A stretch of 64,000 nucleotides of DNA, taken from Macrostomum hystrix. Its lineage: Eukaryota > Platyhelminthes > Macrostomidae. Location: assembly GCA_950097015.1 (NCBI GenBank), contig CATNEN010000038.1:19931001-19995000 (forward strand), written 5' to 3'. Position numbers and translations under genes: made by a program. The notes below the pieces were generated by a model, which saw only the letters and a program-made list of their open reading frames with translations, made no database searches and had not been told where the DNA came from. Of this stretch, positions 11,201 to 22,200 are shown one piece after another. Within the stretch, counting starts at the first letter, position 1. Every line of letters starts with the position of its first letter.

Positions 11201-14200
11201 AATCGACCAATCAGGAACCTTGGGTGTTCGATTGTAATCGACCAATCAGGAACCTTGGGTGTTCGATTGTAATCGACCAATCAGGAATCTCAATTGGGTG
11301 TTCGATTGTATTTAACCAATCAGGAGCCTTGGGTCTTCGATTGTAATCGACCAATCAGGAGCCTTGGGTGTTCGATTATAATCGACCAATCAGGAACCTT
11401 GTTTGTTTGATTGTAATCGACCAATCAGGAACCTTGTTTGTTTGATTGTAATCGACCAATCAGGAGCCTTGTTTGTTTGATTGTAATCGACCAATCAGGA
11501 GCCTTCTTTGTTTGATTGTAATCGACCAATCAGGAACCTTGTTTGTTTGATTGTAATCGACCAATCAGGAGCCTTGTTTGTTTGATTGTAATCGACCAAT
11601 CAGGAGCCTTGTTTGTTTGATTGTAATCGACCAATCAGGAGCCTTGCTTGTTTGATTGTAATCGACCAATCAGGAGCCTTGTTTGTTTGATTGTAATCGA
11701 CCAATCAGGAGCCTTGTTTGTTTGATTGTAATCGACCAATCAGGAACCTTGGGTGTTCGATTGTAATCGACCAATCAGGAATCTCAATTGGGTGTTCGAT
11801 TGTATTTAACCAATCAGGAGCCTTGGGTCTTCGATTGTAATCGACCAATCAGGAACCTTGGGTGTTCGATTGTAATCGACCAATCAGGAACCTTGGGTGT
11901 TCGATTGTAATCGACCAATCAGGAACCTTGGGTGTTCGATTGTAATCGACCAATCAGGAATCTCAATTGGGTGTTCGATTGTATTTAACCAATCAGGAGC
12001 CTTGGGTCTTCGATTGTAATCGACCAATCAGGAGCCTTGGGTGTTCGATTATAATCGACCAATCAGGAACCTTGTTTGTTTGATTGTAATCGACCAATCA
12101 GGAACCTTGTTTGTTTGATTGTAATCGACCAATCAGGAGCCTTGCTTGTTTGATTGTAATCGACCAATCAGGAGCCTTGTTTGTTTGATTGTAATCGACC
12201 AATCAGGAGCCTTGTTTGTTTGATTTTAATCGACCAATCAGGAGCCTTGCTTGTTTGATTGTAATCGACCAATCAGGAGCCTTGTTTGTTTGATTGTAAT
12301 CGACCAAACAGGAGCCTTGTTTGTTTGATTGTAATCGACCAATCAGGAGCCTTCTTTGTTTGATTGTAATCGACCAATCAGGAACCTTGTTTGTTTGATT
12401 GTAATCGACCAATCAGGAGCCTTGTTTGTTTGATTATAATCGACCAATCAGGAGCCTTGTTTGATTGATTGTAATCGACCAATCAGGAGCCTTGCTTGTT
12501 TGATTGTAATCGACCAATCAGGAGCCTTGTTTGTTTGATTGTAATCGACCAATCAGGAACCTTGTTTGTTTGATTGTAATCGACCAATCAGGAACCTTGT
12601 TTGTTTGATTGTAATCGACCAATCAGGAGCCTTGGGTGTTCGATTGTAATCGACCAATCAGGAGCCTTGGGTGTTCGATTGTAATCGACCAATCAGAAAC
12701 CTTGGGTGATCGATTGTAATCGACCAATCAGGAACCTTGGGTGTTCGATTGTAATCGACCAATCAGGAACCTTGGGTGTTCGATTGTAATCGACCAATCA
12801 GGAACCTTGGGTGTTCGATTGTAATCGACCAATCAGGAACCTTGGGTGTTCGATTGTAATCGACCAATCAGGAACCGTGGGTGTTCGATTGTAATCGACC
12901 AATCAGGAATCTCAATTGGGTGTTCGATTGTATTTAACCAATCAGGAGCCTTGGGTCTTCGATTGTAATCGACCAATCAGGAGCCTTGGGTGTTCGATTA
13001 TAATCGACCAATCAGGAACCTTGTTTGTTTGATTGTAATCGACCAATCAGGAACCTTGTTTGTTTGATTGTAATCGACCAATCAGGAGCCTTGTTTGTTT
13101 GATTGTAATCGACCAATCAGGAGCCTTCTTTGTTTGATTGTAATCGACCAATCAGGAACCTTGTTTGTTTGATTGTAATCGACCAATCAGGAGCCTTGTT
13201 TGTTTGATTGTAATCGACCAATCAGGAGCCTTGTTTGTTTGATTGTAATCGACCAATCAGGAGCCTTGCTTGTTTGATTGTAATCGACCAATCAGGAGCC
13301 TTGTTTGTTTGATTGTAATCGACCAATCAGGAGCCTTGTTTGTTTGATTGTAATCGACCAATCAGGAGCCTTGTTTGATTGATTGTAATCGACCAATCAG
13401 GAACCTTGTTTGTTTGATTGTAATCGACCAATCAGGAGCCTTGCTTGTTTGATTGTAATCGACCAATCAGGAGCCTTGTTTGTTTGATTGTAATCGACCA
13501 ATCAGGAACCTTGTTTGTTTGATTGTAATCTACCAATCAGGAACCTTGTTTGTTTGATTGTAATCTACCAATCAGGAACCTTGTTTGTTTGATTGTAATC
13601 GACCAATCAGGAGCCTTGGATGTTCGATTGTAATCGACCAATCAGGAGCCTTGGGTGTTCGATTGTAATCGACCAATCAGAAACCTTGGGTGATCGATTG
13701 TAATCGACCAATCAGGAACCTTGGGTGTTCGATTGTAATCGACCAATCAGGAATCTCAATTGGGTGTTCGATTGTATTTAACCAATCAGGAGCCTTGGGT
13801 CTTCGATTGTAATCGACCAATCAGGAACCTTGGGTGTTCGATTGTAATCGACCAATCAGGAACCTTGGGTGTTCGATTGTAATCGACCAATCAGGAACCT
13901 TGGGTGTTCGATTGTAATCGACCAATCAGGAATCTCAATTGGGTGTTCGATTGTATTTAACCAATCAGGAGCCTTGGGTCTTCGATTGTAATCGACCAAT
14001 CAGGAGCCTTGGGTGTTCGATTATAATCGACCAATCAGGAACCTTGTTTGTTTGATTGTAATCGACCAATCAGGAACCTTGTTTGTTTGATTGTAATCGA
14101 CCAATCAGGAGCCTTGCTTGTTTGATTGTAATCGACCAATCAGGAGCCTTGTTTGTTTGATTGTAATCGACCAATCAGGAGCCTTGTTTGTTTGATTTTA

Positions 14201-16215
14201 ATCGACCAATCAGGAGCCTTGCTTGTTTGATTGTAATCGACCAATCAGGAGCCTTGTTTGTTTGATTGTAATCGACCAATCAGGAGCCTTGTTTGTTTGA
14301 TTGTAATCGACCAATCAGGAGCCTTCTTTGTTTGATTGTAATCGACCAATCAGGAACCTTGTTTGTTTGATTGTAATCGACCAATCAGGAGCCTTGTTTG
14401 TTTGATTATAATCGACCAATCAGGAGCCTTGTTTGATTGATTGTAATCGACCAATCAGGAGCCTTGCTTGTTTGATTGTAATCGACCAATCAGGAGCCTT
14501 GTTTGTTTGATTGTAATCGACCAATCAGGAACCTTGTTTGTTTGATTGTAATCGACCAATCAGGAACCTTGTTTGTTTGATTGTAATCGACCAATCAGGA
14601 GCCTTGGGTGTTCGATTGTAATCGACCAATCAGGAGCCTTGGGTGTTCGATTGTAATCGACCAATCAGAAACCTTGGGTGATCGATTGTAATCGACCAAT
14701 CAGGAACCTTGGGTGTTCGATTGTAATCGACCAATCAGGAACCTTGGGTGTTCGATTGTAATCGACCAATCAGGAACCTTGGGTGTTCGATTGTAATCGA
14801 CCAATCAGGAACCTTGGGTGTTCGATTGTAATCGACCAATCAGGAACCTTGGGTGTTCGATTGTAATCGACCAATCAGGAATCTCAATTGGGTGTTCGAT
14901 TGTATTTAACCAATCAGGAGCCTTGGGTCTTCGATTGTAATCGACCAATCAGGAGCCTTGGGTGTTCGATTATAATCGACCAATCAGGAACCTTGTTTGT
15001 TTGATTGTAATCGACCAATCAGGAACCTTGTTTGTTTGATTGTAATCGACCAATCAGGAGCCTTGTTTGTTTGATTGTAATCGACCAATCAGGAGCCTTC
15101 TTTGTTTGATTGTAATCGACCAATCAGGAACCTTGTTTGTTTGATTGTAATCGACCAATCAGGAGCCTTGTTTGTTTGATTGTAATCGACCAATCAGGAG
15201 CCTTGTTTGTTTGATTGTAATCGACCAATCAGGAGCCTTGCTTGTTTGATTGTAATCGACCAATCAGGAGCCTTGTTTGTTTGATTGTAATCGACCAATC
15301 AGGAGCCTTGTTTGTTTGATTGTAATCGACCAATCAGGAGCCTTGTTTGATTGATTGTAATCGACCAATCAGGAACCTTGTTTGTTTGATTGTAATCGAC
15401 CAATCAGGAACCTTGTTTGTTTGATTGTAATCGACCAATCAGGAGCCTTGCTTGTTTGATTGTAATCGACCAATCAGGAGCCTTGTTTGTTTGATTGTAA
15501 TCGACCAATCAGGAGCCTTGTTTGTTTGATTTTAATCGACCAATCAGGAGCCTTGCTTGTTTGATTGTAATCGACCAATCAGGAGCCTTGTTTGTTTGAT
15601 TGTAATCGACCAATCAGGAGCCTTGTTTGTTTGATTGTAATCGACCAATCAGGAGCCTTCTTTGTTTGATTGTAATCGACCAATCAGGAACCTTGTTTGT
15701 TTGATTGTAATCGACCAATCAGGAGCCTTGTTTGTTTGATTATAATCGACCAATCAGGAGCCTTGTTTGATTGATTGTAATCGACCAATCAGGAGCCTTG
15801 CTTGTTTGATTGTAATCGACCAATCAGGAGCCTTGTTTGTTTGATTGTAATCGACCAATCAGGAACCTTGTTTGTTTGATTGTAATCGACCAATCAGGAA
15901 CCTTGTTTGTTTGATTGTAATCGACCAATCAGGAGCCTTGGGTGTTCGATTGTAATCGACCAATCAGGAGCCTTGGGTGTTCGATTGTAATCGACCAATC
16001 AGAAACCTTGGGTGATCGATTGTAATCGACCAATCAGGAACCTTGGGTGTTCGATTGTAATCGACCAATCAGAAACCTTGGGTGATCGATTGTAATCGAC
16101 CAATCAGGAAACTTGCGTGTTTGATAGTAATCGACCAATCAGGAATCTCAATTGGGTGTTCGATTGTATTTAACCAATCAGGAAACTTTGGTGTCCGATT
16201 GCAATCCACCAATCG
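5204..16215 (+). repeat. 11-kb satellite of 35-bp CCAAT units with higher-order structure
   Basis: About 310 tandem units. Three main unit classes differ after the core ACCAATCAGGARCCTTG: GGGTGTTCGATTGTAATCG, TTTGTTTGATTGTAATCG and a rarer ATCTCAATTGGGTGTTCG class that is 39 bp long. The 39-bp class occurs at 5511, 6355, 6569, 7518, 8012, 8191, 9315, 10159, 10338, 11287, 11781, 11960, 12909, 13753, 13932, 14881 and 16145. Every spacing equals 39 plus a whole multiple of 35, so 302 units lie between the first and last marker with no net slip. The spacing series 844, 179, 949, 494, 179, 949 recurs, giving a higher-order repeat of about 3.6 kb present nearly three times. Units decay after about 16150. 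No gene is present; frames through the array merely reflect the repeat. Confidence 0.97.
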
Positions 16216-16240
16216 GGAATCTTTAGGTTTAGATGTCTGA

Positions 16241-16413
16241 TTGATTAATCATAAAATTTTTGTTTTTGATTTGTATTCAGCGAAGCAGTAACCTTGAGTG
16301 CTTCAAGTGTAATTAGCCAATCAATAACCTCGATAACTTTATCGGGTACCAAGAGAGTTTTTGTGTGCAATAGTTTTTGCAAACCCCTCATGTCCTCACT
16401 AAAACTTTTTTAG
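16241..16413 (+). other. spacer between satellite and GPCR exon
   Basis: Diverged remnants of the satellite up to about 16330, then a short AT-rich piece ending in a T-run and AG at 16411-16412/16413 that can serve as splice acceptor for the GPCR exon. Confidence 0.5.
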
Positions 16414-17952
16414 GAGAATTTAACAGTGGACTGTACGCCAGCTGGTGTCATGACCAGCAGTTTGTTTCTGACGGTGGTCACGGCCCTCTTCAGTCTGGTA
16501 ATCATTCTTGGCCTGTTCGGAAATTCCCTGGTCATTCTGGTGGTTGTGGCCAATCGGCACATGCACAGCAACACTAACATTCTCATCACCTCTCTGGCTG
16601 TGGCGGACCTGCTCTTCATCACTCTGTGTGTGCCCTTCACGGCACTGTTTTATCGGTACACGTGGAAGTTTGGCCACTTCTGGTGCGTCATGTATCAGTT
16701 CTTCACATATGTACCTGTCTACAGCAGTGTTTACACCCTTGTTCTGATGAGCATTGACAGGTAAACCTCTATTGCTTAAATAGCAATAATAATAATAATA
16801 ATAATAAGCCTGCGAGCATTGACACATCATTTGGTCACACTAGACCTGCAGCCAGCGAGGAGGCAATTCAGCTCATTTCGCTGACTCCTGAGCACACACG
16901 CACACAGATACCGTATACTGATACGCTGGCACACGCTCACACAGCGGTGTAGATCTGCCCTGACTTTCTCATCTCACTGCGACTTGAAGGTTGCATGTAG
17001 GCATGCATGTACACTGACTGACTATGCACACTTTGAATTCAGATACCTGGCTGTGGTGCATCCCGTTCGCAGTATTGGCTGGCGAACAAAGGTCAACACA
17101 TTACTGGCAGTAGCTGCTACCTGGCTAGTCATCTCTGTGGCTCACGCGCCATACGCTTCGGGTGTTGGAGTGCTTACAATCCCCGTGCACAGCGTCTGCC
17201 CAAATGGCTGCTCCAAGAACTCAAACTGCAATGGCACTACTGAGATTGGCATCTGCTCTTACGTTGGCTTCTATTCAGATCCTCTGCTGGGTCGATTCAG
17301 CTTTAGTGGAAAGCTGTTCTACGCTGCTTTCAACGTCCTCGGGTACGTGCTACCGTTCGCGCTGATCATAACACTCTACGTGTTGCTAGTGAAGCGACTC
17401 CTATTCCACCGCTCGTCTCGCCTGCCTCAGTCAACAGAGGCTGTCAAATCGAAGCGTCGAGTCACTCGGATGGTTGTAACAGTTGTAGTTATATTTGGCA
17501 CCTGTTGGCTGCCAATACACGTCATCTTTGCATTGCAAAACTGGCACGGCGACTTAAAGGAAGCTTGGTTCCGCTACCTGCAGGTTGTGTCTCAGGTGCT
17601 AGCCTATATGAACAGCTGCATGAACCCCATTGTGTACGCGTTTGTATCGGAAAACTTTCGACAAGCATTCGCCAGCATTTTGGGCATCCGATTGAAACTG
17701 AAAAAGCGAGACGCGGTTAAAGGAAACCGACGTCGACCACTGCTTAAGAGGGCCGGTATTGAGCAGGAACATAGCTTTCCCCATGACATTCAACCAGAGT
17801 CTGAGCAGCACTTGCCGGCCGAGAGCGTAGCAGTGAAAAATGGCCAAATTGACGTGTCCTTTGGGGCTGGCTGTGCGGCAATAGAAATGGTGCCCCTATG
17901 CGGTACCCTTCAGTTAACAGCGCAGGTGCACTCAAGCGGCAGTCAAGACTGA
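16414..17952 (+). CDS. allatostatin-A/galanin receptor-like GPCR
   Basis: Two exons were found: 16414-16760 and 17043-17952. The intron 16761-17042 splits the Arg codon of the DRY motif (phase 2) and both ends fit GT-AG. The joined frame gives 418 residues from the exon start. Rhodopsin-family landmarks are all present: GNSLVILVV (TM1), SLAVADLLF (TM2), the TM3 Cys in FWCVMYQ, DRYLAVVHPVRS, a Pro in TM5 (YVLPFALII), CWLPIHVIF (TM6) and NSCMNPIVYAF (TM7), then a basic tail. DRYLAVVHP, SVYTLVLMSIDR and QVLAYMNSCMNP are typical of allatostatin-A and galanin receptors, so a peptide ligand and Gi/Gq signalling are expected from the family. The frame opens at a TAG at 16411-16413 that overlaps the likely acceptor; from there ENLT gives one N-glycosylation sequon. 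The first in-frame ATG (16450) would leave almost no N-terminus, so an upstream exon, possibly across the satellite, is likely. Confidence 0.9.
16785..16975 (-). repeat. SINE-A fragment in GPCR intron
   Basis: 5'-truncated copy of the SINE-A family, reverse orientation, with an (AAT)n tail at 16785-16806. It matches the 3' part of the full copy at 48622-48987 ('tgactcctgagcacacacgc', 'tctgccctgactttctcat'). It fills most of the 282-nt intron. Confidence 0.85.
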
Positions 17953-18756
17953 CAGCTTTAGGGCTGTAACTGAGTCGTGAAACAAGTTTGCTTACTAAGT
18001 TTTTTTATTTCGATAATAGCTTCGTAGTTTGCGCTTGTGTAACAACAAAAGTCATGCGAATTTACAAGCTAACTTATACGAGCATAGATCGATATTTTTT
18101 AACTAGAAATAGGTTGTAAATATCCCAAATATGATAATTCGTAACTGAAAAAGTATGAAGAATTTCAAGATATCGTAAAATAACTGTAAACATATAAAAT
18201 TGGATTTTTTAATATTTTGATGACTTACTTCACTGCTTTTTAATAGCTTTCATTAGAAACAGTGCACACACACTTACACTACGCGTACTCTGTATGTCAC
18301 TCATCGACTGTATACTTGTTAAATTTCATGTCACTGGTTTTGAAAAAAGCAGCAAGTATATCAAACCAGTTTGTTGAAGCTGTATAACAAGCAAGAAGTG
18401 AATTGCAATGTCTATTTAACAAAGTAACAGCCCCGCTTAGGCGCGCAAAGAAAGTGAAAAAAAAACTGAGTTACAAAAATATTTTCCATCCATTTTGAAG
18501 AAGCCTTTCGAAAAATACCGTGGCAAAAAGCGCGCACTTGTTGGGTGAGAAAATCTACATTTTAGTCTAAAATTAATATAAAATTCATTATAGGCACATG
18601 ATCAAAGCTAGATTCTCTGTACTCGGAAAGAAAGTAAAATTTAAATTTTTTACTATAAAATGTAAAAAAGAAGGTATGAGTTTTTGAGAAAGGGTTTCAA
18701 ATCTGTGAAGACTTTGTGGGTCTAATTTAGATTACTGAATTTAAAGTCACTTAATA
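17953..18756. other. AT-rich 3' flank of the GPCR gene
   Basis: No exon seen on either strand. The first part is probably the GPCR 3' UTR; no clean AATAAA was found close to the stop. Confidence 0.5.
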
Positions 18757-19130
18757 ATAATAATAATTGACACTAGACCCAAGGGCCAGTGCAGGTGTTG
18801 TGTGTCAGGCACACTAGCAGGTGGGGACTGCACACCTAATGTACTCCCGGCTCTCTCGGACACCGGTTGACAGCCGCGTGTCAGCAATGGAATTTATTTT
18901 TTCCAAACATATCGGCAGCATCCAAACCCCACAGAATTGCCGCACAGAACAGAATTATTATTACCCAAAGAAATGTCGGTACTCATTTGCAGCTGAGTAG
19001 ACTGTGGGCACATCAGGGCAAAGCAGCTTGCCAAGGGCTGCACGAATAGTTCTAGACTAAGGTCTGGGAGTCGAACCCAGGACCATCTGATCCAGAGTCC
19101 GACACCTTACTGACTGAGCTATCCGCCCCG
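18757..19130 (-). repeat. SINE-C, tRNA-derived, near full length
   Basis: Read on the minus strand, the element starts with a tRNA-like head: 'gcggatagctcagtcagtaa' carries an A box and 'ggttcgactcc' a B box for RNA polymerase III. A body of about 290 bp follows and ends in an (ATT)n tail at 18757-18768. The head would fold like a tRNA, but the body and tail mark it as a SINE rather than a functional tRNA gene. Confidence 0.8.
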
Positions 19131-19211
19131 TCACAGCACTTAAGTCACTAAATTCACTTGCGACAGCTTGAAAAGTTAGATCCTGCACTTTAATTTTAAG
19201 TCCACTTTGGA

Positions 19212-22200
19212 TCAGTGCCTCGGACTCTCTACAATTGGGGGAAATCGCACCTGTCGTTGAGTTGCTCGCTCTGTTGGCTCCGGCTCCGCATCTGACGACT
19301 CGTCAGTTTCGCTACCAGATGATTCTGTGCTTCTTTCTGCTCCTTTCTTGGCGGCCGATCCCACCGCTGCCACCATTGTCTTTGATCTGTGCGAGCGCCA
19401 CGATGGCTGGGGCAAATTGTCGGACAGGCTGAAAGACTTGAACTCCTGGATCGCGTGTGGTAGAGAATGGGACCATTTATAGACGATATGGAATTTGAGC
19501 TTAAGTTTCTAATTAAACTGTTTTTAAACAATTTTTTATAGCCCCAGAAAGCTTTGCATAGAAAGTATTTAGGCAACTCTGCCTCATTTACTGAACTCAG
19601 AGCACCTACGCACACTGTTGATTGCTGACTTTTCGATTGTCAGGCAGAGCAAACTTTCTCTGTACTCCTTAGTGTATTTTGAACAAGCAGGCCGCTGATT
19701 CGAGCTCAGGGCGTTTGGTGCGAAAGTCGGACACCTTTTCACCCGGCCACTAAACCTCACTAGAGGGCCTCATGGTTTTAAATCTAGTGCGAATCGGTCT
19801 GCTACAGTAGAATATCACTCACAGTAGTCTTCAGCACAGTGTAGGGAGTGCACACAGAGCCTGGTGCCATTGCGCGATGCGTTGAAGATTCGCCATATTC
19901 TACCCTGCGATCCGTGCGCGTCAGTCTTATGCGTTCAAAGTCCTTCTCAGCCTTGGCTCCAATCAATGGCTGTAGGTGATATGTTTTTTAATTCGGAAAC
20001 TGTATGATCATCCCTCTGACGTACTCTGGCAGTAAGCAGCATAATTCAATACGCTACCTTGTAAATTCCTGTGTCTGAGATGGCAGGCATTGTCTGTGAG
20101 CGAATCTTCAGCGGCCCGCCATCATCCACAGTTCGCTCCTGCAACATGAAAAGTGATGCGAAGTCTTAAGCAAGCTTCATGTTCCGAGGTCTCTGCGTAC
20201 TCGCCAAGTTCGGCATGCGAGAGACAAGGCAAGCTGCTTGGCAAACATGCATGCAGGACTGCACGTATTGGGTTTCCAAGAGATTTTACAAGGTCGCAGA
20301 CAAATTTCGTGCTATCAGTCTAATATTTGCATAAGACGCCAAACTACCATTCTTTTACATTAAGGATGCCTGAAATTGAATGGGCTTCACGAGTAAGTAC
20401 AGAGAAAAGAATATAGAAATTACATAGTACAGCCAGTGGCACTAGCTGTTCAGGGGAGTACAGGGGAGGCCTCCAGACGCACCCGAATTTCTACTCCATC
20501 TCATCTGTTAGTATCCATCCTCAATAAAACAATTCAGTTTGTGCTTTTCTTGGTCAAATATTTGAACTCCCGAACACTTTCATTTAGTTCGAAGCTCCAA
20601 TAACAAAAACTGATCAGAACTGCCCCGGCCCATTCGGGCCAGATGCACAGCCGACAGCACAAACCCAGCTATTGCGCGGAGCTTCTGATGAATGAATACG
20701 CTACTCAGTCATCTAGACCTTCTTCGACCTTCAAGTCGTGAGTCCGAAGCTCTAACCACAAGCCTACAGCTCATTCAACTCCAATCACTTGAAGCTCCAA
20801 CAACCAGGCTGCAAGGAGCAAGATTGAGACGAGCAAATCATACCTGAGCACCAACACCCGTGCGGTCCTTTGTAATTTTCTTCGTTCCGTCGTCCTTAGC
20901 GTCGGACTTCTCGTCATCAGTGGCCTCCTCAGCCTCCTGCTGTTCGCCAATTGTGGTGACTGCAAGAATTTTAACCGTCATGAATGATGAATGGAGCAAA
21001 GATTATATAAAAAATATTTATTAACCTTCTTCGAAGAACTTTTGTCGATCAATTTGAGCTTGCTTCCAAGTTTTCCGCATGCTGATGTTCCACGGCTTCG
21101 GCTAAAACAATTGTTCGAGAATGTTTGAGAATGAGAATGTGACCCCACTGCGTGATGGAAATCATATTATAAAATATGATTTTCAATGAATTGACGAGAC
21201 TATATTAGAAGCTACTCACCTGACCGAATGTGCCAACAGCCTCTCCACTGATTGTGAAGAGTTTGGCGGTACAGTCGACACTGGCTGTGACTACAAACTC
21301 TCCGGCTTCAATCTCGGCTAGGTCCACCGACACAATGGCCGCTTCATGAGCTCTGAACTCTTGTAGGCAGTGCGGCGGATTCACTTCCAGCTGAGATAAG
21401 TTGAATTGCGTTTTATTCGTTTAGCAATTGGGAACAAATAAGTTTTTACATATCCTAACTACCTGGTCTCGCTGAAACAGCGCATAGTTCGCGATACTCC
21501 AGCAGCGCACGAAACCTTCCGTGTCGCCTGTGACCAACGCACTGTCCCTCCGGTTTGCCACCATGGCCAGGACGCATTCGCCGGCAGCAGGCCCGCCTTC
21601 CGCTGCGCAGAACACTGCCATCTCGTGCCGTCGTCCGTGCAGACTCCAGAACCGGATGTGACCGGCTTCGCTAGTGAGCAGGAAGCCGCTCTCCCTGTAG
21701 CGCTTATCTGCGGCTCGCTTCTTTAGGAAGATCAGTTTGTCCACCGGGCCAGGTGTTCTGGCTGGCGCTCGGTAGGCCGAGCGGTGACGCGAATTCGGGC
21801 GGCTGCGGCTTCGGCTGCGGCTGTCGCTGCTAGCGCGTGTTGGCGGTGGCGTGAGGCCCTGGGCGCGGCACATCTTTTTCTCGCTAAAAACATTTCAATG
21901 ATGGAGGCCGTTGTCCAGTTAAAAACTCCTAACACTGTGAATACTTGTCCAGCTCTGTTGAGCTCTAACAACCGAGGCCTAGTTCTGACAACTGAAACCT
22001 ATAGTTCTGACAGCCATAATCTATTTCTTACAGCTGAAACCTATAGCTCTGACAGCAAAAACCTAGTTCTGACAGCTGAAATGTAGTTTTGACAGCCGTA
22101 ATGTAGTTTTAACAGCTTAAAGCTAACATGGCTTTTGCTCACATTGTCTCTTGATATCCATGCCGGAGTTTCATCAGCAGTTTCTCATGATCAGCGTTCC

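Noticed and set aside
5204-16215. Resemblance to a CRISPR array because of a regular 35-bp repeat
   Set aside because: The repeats are directly tandem with no unique spacers, and the surrounding genes are spliced animal genes.
16984-17042. Start of the GPCR second frame with a Met inside the intron
   Set aside because: These residues derive from intron sequence; the DRY motif is only rebuilt by splicing 16760 to 17043.
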